A DNA stretch of 64,000 nucleotides from Arsukibacterium indicum (GTDB lineage: Bacteria; Pseudomonadota; Gammaproteobacteria; Enterobacterales; Alteromonadaceae), in contig NZ_JAHRID010000008.1 of assembly GCF_019100565.1 (NCBI RefSeq), positions 62,001-126,000 of the forward strand. The letters run 5' to 3'. The notes under the pieces were generated by a model. The model did not search any database, was not told where the DNA came from, and was given only the letters and a program-made list of their open reading frames with translations. Positions 42,964 to 53,037 of this stretch are shown piece after piece. Positions within the stretch are counted from its first letter, which is position 1. Each line of letters opens with the position of its first letter. The translations under genes were made by a program, and so were the position numbers.

Positions 42964-44172
42964 ATGCTGAACTGGCTGAAGGCCCATTGCGATACCATTC
43001 TGGCAAGCCTGCCACCACAGCGATTGCTGGCGTTAGATGCGTTACGGGGCTTAACCATTACTGCGATGATTCTGGTTAACAACCCGGGTAGCTGGAGTTA
43101 TGTTTATGGGCCGCTGCGTCATGCCGAGTGGCATGGCTGGACCGTTACTGATTTGATTTTCCCCTTTTTTATTGTGATCGTCGGCATGTCACTGCAGTTC
43201 AGCATGCAGCGGCAAAGCACTCCGGGTATAAGCAGCCATTCCAACTCACAACTAATCCGCCATGCGGCAACGCGCAGCCTCAAATTGTTTGGTCTGGGGC
43301 TGTTTCTGGCCTTGTTCTATTATAACTTTGCTGATCCGGCCTACAGCTATCTTGAGCAGAAGCTGCTGAACCTGCGCTGGCTTGGTGTGCTGCAACGTAT
43401 TGGTTTGGTTTACTTTGCGACGGTGCTGATTGTGCTGTATTGCGGCACCCGGGGCCGGATAGCCTGGTTGCTGGCGCTGGCTTTGGTCTATCTGCTGGCC
43501 ATGTGGTTTATGCCCTATCAGGACAGCCAGGGCAACACTTTCAGTGGCCTGCTGTTGTTTGGCAATAGTTTTGCAGCCTGGCTGGACCACACCGTGCTGG
43601 GTGTTAACCATCTTTATTACCGCTCAGCCACACCGTTTGCCTTTGACCCTGAAGGTATCTGGTCAACTCTACCTGCTATTGCCAGTTGTTTAAGCGGAGT
43701 GTTGCTGGCGCAGTGGCTACAGAGCGGGCACAGCCTGACCCATAAAATCCGGGGCTTACTGCTGGTGGGTGTGATAGCGGTTTGGGTAGCCGAATTATGG
43801 CACTTCAGCTTACCAATTAATAAAAGCCTGTGGACCCCAAGCTTTGTGCTGCTTAGCAGCGGTTACTGCGCTATTGTGTTAGCGGCGTGCATCTGGCTGT
43901 GTGATGTTAAGCGCTGGCGGCGCTGGAGTGCGCCATTTGTGGTATTTGGTGCTAACGCCATATTGTTTTATATGCTGGCCGGTGTGTTGGCGCGGGTACT
44001 GGTTATGATCCCGGTTGGCGATGGTTTGCTGCAGGGCTGGTTATTCAGCCGGGTATTTCAACCGCTGTTTGGCAACTTTAATGGCTCACTGGCCTTTGCC
44101 CTGACATTTCTGACGTTATCTTACCTGTTGATGCACTGGTGTTACCGGCGGGGCTATATTTTTAAAGTATAA
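42964..44172 (+). CDS. COG4299/DUF5009 membrane acyltransferase (HGSNAT-like)
   Basis: The ATG at 42964, one base after the nagZ stop, has GGCAGGG upstream inside nagZ and is preferred to the GTG at 42943. The 402-aa product has about ten membrane helices and the family signature RLLALDALRGLTITAMILVN, then HGWTVTDLIFPFFIVIVGMS. Later landmarks are RWLGVLQRIGLVYFATV and NHLYYRSATPFAFDPEGIWS. The group is related to lysosomal heparan-alpha-glucosaminide N-acetyltransferase, which acetylates a glucosamine end across the membrane. Next to nagZ it could act on glucosamine residues of cell-wall fragments. Activity is inferred from family and position only. Confidence 0.82.
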   Translation: MLNWLKAHCDTILASLPPQRLLALDALRGLTITAMILVNNPGSWSYVYGPLRHAEWHGWTVTDLIFPFFIVIVGMSLQFSMQRQSTPGISSHSNSQLIRHAATRSLKLFGLGLFLALFYYNFADPAYSYLEQKLLNLRWLGVLQRIGLVYFATVLIVLYCGTRGRIAWLLALALVYLLAMWFMPYQDSQGNTFSGLLLFGNSFAAWLDHTVLGVNHLYYRSATPFAFDPEGIWSTLPAIASCLSGVLLAQWLQSGHSLTHKIRGLLLVGVIAVWVAELWHFSLPINKSLWTPSFVLLSSGYCAIVLAACIWLCDVKRWRRWSAPFVVFGANAILFYMLAGVLARVLVMIPVGDGLLQGWLFSRVFQPLFGNFNGSLAFALTFLTLSYLLMHWCYRRGYIFKV

Positions 44173-44274
44173 CAATAGAAAAAGGTACAGCAGGCCAGGC
44201 CTGACAAAGTCCAGTTGCAATTTGAGCCGGCTGCAGTAAGCTCAGTAACAGAGTAACAACTAAGTGACGAGTTT

Positions 44275-46860
44275 ATGCGCTGTACTGCCCTGTTAATGGC
44301 ATTGCTAATGTCGGCTGGCAACGGTTTTTTTTATGCTTTTGCTGCCGACAAGCTTGTCCAACCAGGCGGCAGGACACTGGTTGTCGGCGTTTATCAGAAT
44401 CCACCTAAAATTATGGTAAATGCGGATGGCATGCCAACTGGGATTTTCGGTGACTTACTGCAGCACATTGCCGACCAGCAAAACTGGCAGTTAAAACCGG
44501 TAGCGTGTGACTGGGCGTATTGCCTGGAATTGCTGGCAAGCGGCGATATCGATATTCTGCCTGATGTAGCTTATAGCCCGGAACGGGCACAGGGTATGAG
44601 TTTTCACCAGACGCCGGCACTTTACAGCTGGTCGCGCTTATACAGTTTGCCAGAACATAATATTACCGACTTATCAAAGTTAGCAGGGCTGCGGGTGGCA
44701 GTCTTGTTAAACAGTTCTCAACACAATTTTTTGCAGCATTACGGTCAGCATGAACAGATTAGTTTTCAACTGAAAGGTGTCAGTTCACTGCGGGCGGCGT
44801 TTAATCTGGTTGCTGCCGGTGACGCTGATGTCGCCGTGGCCAACCATTTATTCGGCGACAACCGGGCAGCTGAATTTCAGTTGCAGGCAAACCCTGTGCG
44901 TTTTGACCCGGTCGAGCTGTTTTATGCTACCACCAAGGATCGCAATCAACAGGTGTTAGCGGATATTGATCAGTATCTGCAACAATGGCAGGCCGATCCG
45001 CAGTCGTATTATTTTGAAACGGTCAGTCGCTGGAGTCAGCCGGGTTTCAACCTGCACCCTGCTGCCCCGATGCTGTTGATTTGGGCAGTGCTCAGCACTG
45101 TGTTATTGCTGTTAAGCGGTGGCGGTGTGCTCTGGTATCGCCGGCATGTAAACCAGCGGCTCAGAAACCTGCAGTTAAGTGAAGACCGGCTGACCACGAT
45201 CCTGAACAGTGTTGACGCTCATATCTATATAAAAGATAAACGTTTTCGCTATCAGTATGTTAATCACAAGATTGCTGAGCTGTTCGGTAAGCCGGCTGAG
45301 CAGATCATTGGCCATACCGACAGTTTGTTTTTTGATGCTAATTCCGCGGAGCAGCTGCAGGTAAACGATCAGCGGGTACTGGTTGATGGTGAACGGGTGG
45401 TAATCGAGGAAACCAATACCACAGTTAGTGACAATGAGGAGCGGGTATTTCTATCCGTCAAGCTGCCATTGCGCCATAGCAATGGTGAAATTTACGCCTT
45501 ATGCGGAATTTCAACCGATGTCACTGAGCACAAAGAAACCCAACGGGCCATTCATCAGCTGGCCTTTTATGATGCGTTAACATCGCTGCCAAACCGCCGG
45601 CTGCTGCTGGAGCGGTTAGAGCAGGCATTTAATATGGCCGCCCGCCTCCCCTGTCAGGGCGCAATCCTGTTTATTGACCTGGACCATTTTAAAGATTTAA
45701 ACGACACCCTCGGCCATGCAGTTGGGGATGAATTGTTATGCCAGGTTGCCAGCCGCCTGAACGAACAGCTGCGTAAAAGTGATACGTTGGCCCGCTTTGG
45801 TGGTGATGAATTTGTGGTGCTGTTGTCCCAGTTACAACCACGGGCCGATTTAGCCGGTCAGCGGGTAGAGCTACTGGCCATGAAACTGATGGAGATACTA
45901 AGCCAGCCGTTTCAACTGGCAGAGCGCAACTACACCATAAGTGCCAGTATTGGCATTGCCATGTTCAGTGACGCTGGCAACGTTGATGAATTGCTGCAGC
46001 GGGCCGATTTAGCCATGTACGACGCCAAAAACCGTGGCCGCAACCGCTACTGTTTTTACGACAGTAAGCTACAGGCAAAAGTACTGGCACGTTCAGCATT
46101 GCAATCCGGTTTGCGCCAGGCTTTAAGCCTGCAACAATTCAGTTTGTATTTTCAGCCTCAATATCATAGCGACGGCCAGATGCTGGGAGCAGAGGTGTTG
46201 CTGCGTTGGTTTGACCCGGAACTGGGCCCTGTATCACCCGTCGAGTTTATTCCGCTGGCGGAAGACAGCGGTCTGATTTTGCCGATTGGTGCATGGGTAC
46301 TGCAACAAAGCTGTCAGCAACTGGCCGACTGGCAGCGAGACCCGGTTAAAACCCACTGGCATCTGGCGGTTAACCTCAGTGTCCGCCAGTTGCATGATCC
46401 TGACTTTGTAAAACTGGTGCGTGATACGCTGCAACAAACCGGCGCCAGGCCTGAGAATTTGGTATTGGAACTGACCGAAACGCAGTTACTGGAAGATATC
46501 GAAGCAGTGATTGCGAAAATGCAGCAACTGGGAGAGTTAGGCGTGCGGTTTTCACTGGACGATTTTGGCACCGGCTATTCATCGCTCAGCTACTTAAAAC
46601 GTTTGCCGCTGAACCAGTTGAAAATAGATGGCAGTTTTGTCCGTGATTTGCTGGACGACCCCAGTGATGAAGCCATTATCAGAACTATTCTGGCTCTGGG
46701 CAACAGTCTGGAGCTAGCCGTTATTGCCGAAGGCGTGGAAACTGAGGCGCAATATCAGGCTCTGTGCAAGCTGGGATGTCAGCAGTTTCAGGGTTATTTG
46801 CTGGGACGGCCGGCGCCGGTTGAGCAGTTAACGGTAACACCGCAGCGCCCTGGCCTGTAA
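44275..46860 (+). CDS. Periplasmic-sensor PAS-GGDEF-EAL cyclic-di-GMP protein
   Basis: The 861-aa protein has a signal peptide, then a bacterial solute-binding domain 3 module (about 30-255: LVVGVYQNPPKIMVNADGMP, LASGDIDILPDVAYSPERAQ). A membrane helix follows (about 265-285), then PAS (about 300-420), GGDEF (RFGGDEFVVLL, with FIDLDHFKDLND) and EAL. The EAL box is EVLLRW; LELTETQ, DDFGTGYSS, LKIDGSFVRDL and AEGVETEAQ are intact, so phosphodiesterase activity is expected. GGDEF is also intact. The periplasmic module should bind an amino acid or similar small ligand. The gene has its own promoter region (44173-44274). Confidence 0.92.
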   Translation: MRCTALLMALLMSAGNGFFYAFAADKLVQPGGRTLVVGVYQNPPKIMVNADGMPTGIFGDLLQHIADQQNWQLKPVACDWAYCLELLASGDIDILPDVAYSPERAQGMSFHQTPALYSWSRLYSLPEHNITDLSKLAGLRVAVLLNSSQHNFLQHYGQHEQISFQLKGVSSLRAAFNLVAAGDADVAVANHLFGDNRAAEFQLQANPVRFDPVELFYATTKDRNQQVLADIDQYLQQWQADPQSYYFETVSRWSQPGFNLHPAAPMLLIWAVLSTVLLLLSGGGVLWYRRHVNQRLRNLQLSEDRLTTILNSVDAHIYIKDKRFRYQYVNHKIAELFGKPAEQIIGHTDSLFFDANSAEQLQVNDQRVLVDGERVVIEETNTTVSDNEERVFLSVKLPLRHSNGEIYALCGISTDVTEHKETQRAIHQLAFYDALTSLPNRRLLLERLEQAFNMAARLPCQGAILFIDLDHFKDLNDTLGHAVGDELLCQVASRLNEQLRKSDTLARFGGDEFVVLLSQLQPRADLAGQRVELLAMKLMEILSQPFQLAERNYTISASIGIAMFSDAGNVDELLQRADLAMYDAKNRGRNRYCFYDSKLQAKVLARSALQSGLRQALSLQQFSLYFQPQYHSDGQMLGAEVLLRWFDPELGPVSPVEFIPLAEDSGLILPIGAWVLQQSCQQLADWQRDPVKTHWHLAVNLSVRQLHDPDFVKLVRDTLQQTGARPENLVLELTETQLLEDIEAVIAKMQQLGELGVRFSLDDFGTGYSSLSYLKRLPLNQLKIDGSFVRDLLDDPSDEAIIRTILALGNSLELAVIAEGVETEAQYQALCKLGCQQFQGYLLGRPAPVEQLTVTPQRPGL

Positions 46861-46884
46861 CCGGATAGTTTTATAAACCGGTTA
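46858..46884. terminator. Weak bidirectional hairpin between convergent genes
   Basis: TAACCGG (46858-46864) pairs with CCGGTTA (46878-46884) across the stop codons of the convergent GGDEF-EAL and DUF1294 genes. No strong T run follows. Confidence 0.4.
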
Positions 46885-47574
46885 AGACCAGAGAGCAAGC
46901 CGGCCCAGAAACAACTGGCCATGTTGCGACAACAACCAGATCAATAAAATACCATTGCCAATAATGACCAGTAAAAATTCTCTTTGAAACAAAAACTTGC
47001 GCTTCTTGTGGGCCAGCTTTTTCTGAGCCAGTAAAGCGCCGGGCCAACCGCCTATTAAGCTGAACAGCTGTAAACTTTGTTCTGGCAGCCGTTGCCGCTG
47101 GCGGGCGATGGCTGCCGCTTTATCAACCCGATACAGCCAGTACGTAAACAAGCTGGCTTCGATATATAAAATAGGCAACACATAAGGCAGGGTACCGAAC
47201 AGCAGCGCGATAACAACCAGTACCAGAAAGGCGCAGCGAAAATATAAAGCAACATCCTGCGTGTAGTCGAGGTCTACCAGCTGCGTTTCAGGCAGTGGGG
47301 CCGCATTTGCCGGGGTAGCAATAACCTTTAGCTGGCTGGCAATGGGCCGCTGTCGCTTATCTTTGCCCAGAGTGAATTGCAAACGGCAACCTTCGGACGG
47401 ACGGATGCTGCTGTCAGCAAAATCACGGATATGAAAGAACAGTTGCCGGTTGTCGCTGCCTTGTGTCGGGCCATCGGGTACCACAAAACCAAAGCCTTTA
47501 TCGTCGCGCCAGTGCACAACTCTGCCGGTAAACTGTTCTGGTCCGGTTTTCTGTTCAGGCTCTGTCGGTTGCAT
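46882..47574 (-). CDS. Cold-shock domain plus DUF1294 membrane protein
   Basis: The 230-aa protein has an N-terminal OB-fold cold-shock-like domain (about 14-85: FTGRVVHWRDDKGFGFVVPD, FFHIRDFADSSIRPSEG). The C-terminal DUF1294 region (about 105-228) has four hydrophobic helices and the motif LQLFSLIGGWPGALLAQKKL with HKKRKFLFQREF. The fusion is well known in gammaproteobacteria, but its function is not. The nucleic-acid-binding half faces the cytoplasm while the tail is in the membrane. It is convergent with the GGDEF-EAL gene and lies 106 bases past the nadC stop. Regulation by temperature is not evident from the upstream sequence. Confidence 0.88.
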   Translation of the reverse strand: MQPTEPEQKTGPEQFTGRVVHWRDDKGFGFVVPDGPTQGSDNRQLFFHIRDFADSSIRPSEGCRLQFTLGKDKRQRPIASQLKVIATPANAAPLPETQLVDLDYTQDVALYFRCAFLVLVVIALLFGTLPYVLPILYIEASLFTYWLYRVDKAAAIARQRQRLPEQSLQLFSLIGGWPGALLAQKKLAHKKRKFLFQREFLLVIIGNGILLIWLLSQHGQLFLGRLALWS

Positions 47575-47680
47575 TGACTATTACCAAACTACAGGTGTTG
47601 CAATGGCCTGAGTGTATCAGAAGTTTGCTGAACAGTGGTTTAACTAATTTGTGCTACTTTGGTTGCAAAAACGCTGCAGC

Positions 47681-49103
<1,423 letters not shown>

Positions 49104-49170
49104 TCATGGGCCTCAACCTTGACAATAGGGCCCTAGCTTAATCACAGTGCGGGCTAAAGGCAAAATTCTG

Positions 49171-49779
49171 ATGAAAACTAATACGCAACCAACTTGCCCG
49201 CCTATTTTGCAACGCCCTTCCACCCATTTTGATGAGCGCCCGGCCGGCGAGCAAATAAGTTTGCTGGTTATTCATAATATCAGTTTGCCCGCTGGCCGCT
49301 TTGCCAGTGCCCCGCAGCAGGGCAGCCATGTCGATAATTTATTTTGCGGGGTTCTGGATTGCGCTGCCCACCCTGACTTTGCATCGTTACAAGGGCTGAG
49401 GGTGGCTGCCCATTGCGTGATCTGGCGTGACGGCAGTATTTTTCAGTATGTGCCCTTCGCTAAAAGAGCCTGGCACGCCGGGAAAAGCGAGTTTGCTGGT
49501 CGGGCCAACTGTAATGATTATTCGATTGGGATAGAGTTAGAAGGCTGCGATAATATACCGTATACTGAGCAGCAGTATCAGAGCCTGATCGCGTTAAGCC
49601 ATTACTTACTGACGCAGTATCAGGCAATGAACCCGGAGCGGATTGTTGGCCATTGTGATATCGCACCCGGGCGCAAAACCGATCCGGGACCGGCGTTTGA
49701 CTGGCCGTACTACCGGGGGGCAATTCAGGCAGCAATTCAAGCGACGATTCAAGCCACAATAAAGGGGAGCAGGGAATGA
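49171..49779 (+). CDS. ampD: 1,6-anhydro-N-acetylmuramyl-L-alanine amidase
   Basis: The ATG at 49171 follows AAAGG and is preferred to the upstream GTG at 49147. The 202-aa cytoplasmic zinc amidase has the AmpD set: LLVIHNISLPAG with a zinc His, AAHCVIWRDGSIFQYV, YSIGIELEGCD with the conserved Glu, and GHCDIAPGRKTDPGPAFDW giving the second His, catalytic Lys and Asp ligand. It removes the peptide from anhydroMurNAc muropeptides during recycling and so keeps AmpR-type beta-lactamase induction low. The end (AAIQATIQATIK) comes from a 12-base tandem repeat, unusual for the family. Its stop overlaps ampE by four bases. Confidence 0.94.
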   Translation: MKTNTQPTCPPILQRPSTHFDERPAGEQISLLVIHNISLPAGRFASAPQQGSHVDNLFCGVLDCAAHPDFASLQGLRVAAHCVIWRDGSIFQYVPFAKRAWHAGKSEFAGRANCNDYSIGIELEGCDNIPYTEQQYQSLIALSHYLLTQYQAMNPERIVGHCDIAPGRKTDPGPAFDWPYYRGAIQAAIQATIQATIKGSRE

Positions 49780-50669
49780 CATTAATCAGTATGTTGCTGG
49801 CATTAATTATTGAGCGCTTGGCGGTTCGCAGCGATGCCTGGCAGGCAAAGCGCTATGTCAGATCGTATTTAAAATTCAGCCTTAATACACCACTGGCCAA
49901 GCTGGCTCGTCATCAGCTGGGCCAGTATCTGTGGTTGCTGTTACCAGGCGCGGTGGTGACGCTGGTGCTGTGTCTGATTGACAGCCGGTTGCTTACCCTG
50001 ATTGTCAATACGCTGGTGCTGCTGGTTGGTATTGGCTGCTGGCACTATCGGCAGTTATACAAACAATATCTGAATGCCCAGGAGCGCGGCGATGCTGAAG
50101 CAGCGCATCTTACCATGGAGCAAATCCGGTATGATTCAGGCAGCAGCATGGAGCAGCACAGCTATGGTCAGACTTTGGTTTGGCTGAATTTTCGTTATTA
50201 CGCTGCGACGGCATTCTGGTTTTTAGTGCTGGGTGCCTTTGGCGTAATAACCTATGTGTTGTTACGTGAACTGCAGGAGCCGGCAACGGTTGCCGAAACA
50301 GAAACTGCACAAGGCAGTGCAGAAGACGCTCCGGCCTATGCTGAATTGCAACCTGATTCGGCAGGCCCTGATGCCGTGCATTACCTGACGTTCTGGGCGC
50401 AATGGCTGCCAACCCGGTTGTTTGGTATTGGGTTTGCGTTGGTCGGGTATTTTTCGCGGGCGTCAAACACATTACTGGCCTACTTTATGGATTTTAGTAC
50501 CGACAACGAACAGGTATTGACTGAAGTGGCAGTTGCCGCAGAACCCCTGGAGCCGGAGCAAATTAATACTGTTGATGAAAGCAGTGCAATGGTGCAGTTG
50601 GGTAAACGCAATATGCTGTTTTTTCTGGCTTTGGTAGCTGTATTAACCCTAAGTGGCTGGTTGCACTAA
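49776..50669 (+). CDS. ampE: AmpE-like inner-membrane signalling protein
   Basis: The 297-aa membrane protein starts inside the ampD stop (ATGA). It has AmpE features: MTLISMLLALIIERLAVRSD at the N-terminus, RQLYKQYLNAQERGDAEAAH in a cytoplasmic loop, FRYYAATAFWFLVLGAFGVI, and TRLFGIGFALVGYFSRASNT near the end. AmpE proteins are inner-membrane partners of AmpD in cell-wall recycling or beta-lactamase signalling, though their exact biochemical role is unresolved. About 50 acidic, low-complexity residues (AETETAQGSAEDAPA) form a loop around 170-200. The operon contains only ampD and ampE. Confidence 0.9.
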   Translation: MTLISMLLALIIERLAVRSDAWQAKRYVRSYLKFSLNTPLAKLARHQLGQYLWLLLPGAVVTLVLCLIDSRLLTLIVNTLVLLVGIGCWHYRQLYKQYLNAQERGDAEAAHLTMEQIRYDSGSSMEQHSYGQTLVWLNFRYYAATAFWFLVLGAFGVITYVLLRELQEPATVAETETAQGSAEDAPAYAELQPDSAGPDAVHYLTFWAQWLPTRLFGIGFALVGYFSRASNTLLAYFMDFSTDNEQVLTEVAVAAEPLEPEQINTVDESSAMVQLGKRNMLFFLALVAVLTLSGWLH

Positions 50670-50765
50670 GTTTTAATGGAACGGCATAACGAACACGGCG
50701 TGCGTATTGCAGCGGGGGCCGGTATTTTTCTGGTTGGCTGGCGGTCAGCTGTCTGAGGTAACAAG

Positions 50766-51680
50766 ATGTCGTTAAGCAGGGAGCAGAAGCTCGGCGGTGT
50801 ATTCGCTGCCAGTGCTTATACCCTCTGGGGTGTTGCCCCGTTGTATTTCAAACAAATTGATTTTATTGCCGCGACAGAGATCCTGGTGCACCGGATTGTC
50901 TGGTCGTGTCTGCTGCTGTTGCTGGTATTACTGGCGCTGAAACAGGGGCCCAGGCTTATTACACTGCTGCGCCAGCCAAAGCTGATGTTATGGTTGTTAT
51001 TTACCGCGGTTATTCTTGGCTTCAATTGGGGCTTATTTATCTGGGCGGTCAACAGCAACCATATGCTGCAGGCTAGTCTGGGCTATTACATTAATCCACT
51101 GCTGAATGTAATGCTTGGCATGTTGTTTCTGGGAGAACGGCTGCGCCGCCTGCAATGGCTGGCACTGGGACTGGCGGCCAGTGGCGTGGCTATCCAGGTG
51201 GTAATATTTGGCTCGATACCTTTGTTAGCGCTGGCCCTGGCCGGCTCTTTTGCTGTTTACGGACTATTGCGCAAAAAGCTGGCGGTAGAGGCCATCACCG
51301 GTTTATTTGTTGAATCATTATTATTGTTGCCGTTGGCCATTGGCTACTGGTATTACTTTGCTGACAGCAGCGCTGTTAATATGTTGCACAATAGTGCTAG
51401 CCTGAATATGCTGCTGATTGCTGCGGCCTTTGTGACGACAATTCCATTGCTGTGTTTTATTGCCGGCGCCCGGCGTTTGCAGTTGTCGACGATGGGGTTT
51501 TTTCAGTATATCGGGCCCAGTCTGATGTTTATTTTCGGGGTCTGGCTATATCACGAGCCATTAAAGCCTGCCAGTTTAATCACCTTCGGCTTTATCTGGC
51601 TGGCATTGCTTATTTACAGTCTGGATGCCTGGCGACATATTCGTTACCAGCAAAAAATACTGCGTAATGCGGTATGCTAG
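50766..51680 (+). CDS. rarD: EamA-family transporter RarD
   Basis: The 304-aa protein has ten membrane helices in the DMT/EamA arrangement. RarD-specific stretches are GVFAASAYTLWGVAPLYFKQ, ATEILVHRIVWSCLLLL, FNWGLFIWAVNSNHMLQASL, GYYINPLLNVMLGMLFLGER and GFFQYIGPSLMFIFGVWLYH. RarD was first named for chloramphenicol resistance; its natural substrate is not established. The start codon follows a weak purine-rich site (GAGGTAACAAG). Ninety-six bases separate it from ampE, so independent transcription is likely. No terminator is visible before the DUF599 gene. Confidence 0.92.
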   Translation: MSLSREQKLGGVFAASAYTLWGVAPLYFKQIDFIAATEILVHRIVWSCLLLLLVLLALKQGPRLITLLRQPKLMLWLLFTAVILGFNWGLFIWAVNSNHMLQASLGYYINPLLNVMLGMLFLGERLRRLQWLALGLAASGVAIQVVIFGSIPLLALALAGSFAVYGLLRKKLAVEAITGLFVESLLLLPLAIGYWYYFADSSAVNMLHNSASLNMLLIAAAFVTTIPLLCFIAGARRLQLSTMGFFQYIGPSLMFIFGVWLYHEPLKPASLITFGFIWLALLIYSLDAWRHIRYQQKILRNAVC

Positions 51681-51729
51681 CCCGCATTCGTTATTGTTCG
51701 TACTCAGCCTATTATTGCAGGAGTAGCCT

Positions 51730-52407
51730 ATGCCCGGACCACTGGATTTAATTGCCGTTATCTGGTTTTTTATTTTATGGATTGGCTACACCCTGTACGC
51801 CAAGCGCCGGGCAAAGGTTGTCAGCTGTCTGTCATTCGAACTGCGACGAAAGCGTACCGACTGGATGCAAAAAATGCTGTTGCGTGATAACAAAATGGCT
51901 GACGTTGGCTTAATCTCTACCCTGGAACGTAATGTTACTTTTTTTGCCTCCAGCTCGCTGCTTATTTTAGCCGGTTTACTGACGGCGATGGCCTCGGCAG
52001 AAAAACTCAGCCTGATGTTGTCTAATCTGGTGCCCTGGGCCGACTATAGCGAAGGGTCAGTGCAGCTGAAGTTGTTGTTACTAACCTTTATTTTTGTGTT
52101 TGCGTTTTTCCAGTTTACCTGGTCATTACGCCAGTATGGCTTTTGCGGAGTTTTAATCGGTGCGGCGCCGGATGGCCGCAATCTTAATGAGGACGACCAG
52201 GCATTGTATGCCAATCGGGCGGCCAAGGTCATTGATCAGGCTGGTCATTCATTTAACTATGGCTTACGTGCTATTTACTTTTCCCTGTCGACCCTGTCAT
52301 GGTTTATTGACCCGTTATTATTTATGGCAAGTACGGTAATAGTAATGATAGTAATGAAACAACGTGAGTTTCACTCCAAAGTGCTGAAAGCACTGCAGGA
52401 GTGCTAA
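51730..52407 (+). CDS. DUF599 membrane protein
   Basis: The 225-aa protein has about four membrane helices. It begins PLDLIAVIWFFILWIGYTLY and carries the conserved block WMQKMLLRDNKMADVGLIST, then TFFASSSLLILAGLLTAM and FTWSLRQYGFCGVLIGAAP. This pattern is DUF599, a widespread proteobacterial family without known function. A second conserved region, ANRAAKVIDQAGHSFNYGLR, precedes the last helices. GCAGGAG is the ribosome site. It ends at a strong bidirectional terminator. It lies 49 bases after rarD and could be co-transcribed. No role is proposed. Confidence 0.88.
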   Translation: MPGPLDLIAVIWFFILWIGYTLYAKRRAKVVSCLSFELRRKRTDWMQKMLLRDNKMADVGLISTLERNVTFFASSSLLILAGLLTAMASAEKLSLMLSNLVPWADYSEGSVQLKLLLLTFIFVFAFFQFTWSLRQYGFCGVLIGAAPDGRNLNEDDQALYANRAAKVIDQAGHSFNYGLRAIYFSLSTLSWFIDPLLFMASTVIVMIVMKQREFHSKVLKALQEC

Positions 52408-52412
52408 CAAGC

Positions 52413-52443
52413 AAAAGGGGCCGGATTAGCTGTGGCCCCTTTT
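52413..52443. terminator. Strong bidirectional terminator
   Basis: AAAAGGGGCC (52413-52422) pairs perfectly with GGCCCCTTTT (52434-52443). A/T tracts flank both sides, so it serves both the plus-strand DUF599 gene and the convergent dolP gene. Confidence 0.88.
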
Positions 52444-52467
52444 GGGAATTCTTGATGGATTAGAACT

Positions 52468-53037
52468 TTAACGCCTCTCAAAGGCTTTAATAACCCGCGC
52501 TACGCCATCGACATTACGGGCAATATCTACCGCTTTGTCTGCTTCCGGCCCTTGTACCAAACCCATTAAAAATACTTCAGCATTTTCGGTAACCACTTTA
52601 ATGTTCAGGCCTGCGACGTCGTCATCGGCCAGTAACTGAGTTTTCACCTTGGTGGTGATCCAACTGTCGCGGGTGCGGGTGGTTAAAGAGGTGCTGTTAC
52701 CCAGCCGGATTTGATTATGAATATCCCGCACGCCCGGGGTGTCTTTAATCTGCTGCTCTGCCTGCTGTTTTATCGTGTTGTTGTTAACCTGACCCGTAAG
52801 CAAAACAACCCCATTGTAGCTGGTAACATTAATGTTGCTGCTGTCCGGAATGCTTTCGGCCGTGCCAATTGTCCGCCGGGCGCGGATAACAATGCTGTTG
52901 TCGTCCAGCTGTGAGCCAAGGGTGCGCCGATCGTTAGCGGCGCTGGCTGCGGTGGCGCCACCTGCAACCACGGCTGCGGCACAACCCTGTAACAGTAAAA
53001 TAGCGGCAGTAAGTGCCATAAGTTTGCTGATATTCAT
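52468..53037 (-). CDS. dolP: BON-domain outer-membrane lipoprotein DolP (YraP)
   Basis: The 189-aa lipoprotein has a leader ending LLLQGC (Cys19) and two BON domains. The first runs from IVIRARRTIGTAESIPDSSN through VNNNTIKQQAEQQIKDTPGV; the second has SWITTKVKTQLLADDDVAGL and VFLMGLVQGPEADKAVDIAR. DolP sits in the outer membrane, binds anionic phospholipid near the division site and supports envelope integrity and BAM function. Its ATG overlaps the stop of diaA by four bases. The diaA-dolP order downstream of yraN and lpoA matches E. coli. Confidence 0.93.
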   Translation of the reverse strand: MNISKLMALTAAILLLQGCAAAVVAGGATAASAANDRRTLGSQLDDNSIVIRARRTIGTAESIPDSSNINVTSYNGVVLLTGQVNNNTIKQQAEQQIKDTPGVRDIHNQIRLGNSTSLTTRTRDSWITTKVKTQLLADDDVAGLNIKVVTENAEVFLMGLVQGPEADKAVDIARNVDGVARVIKAFERR

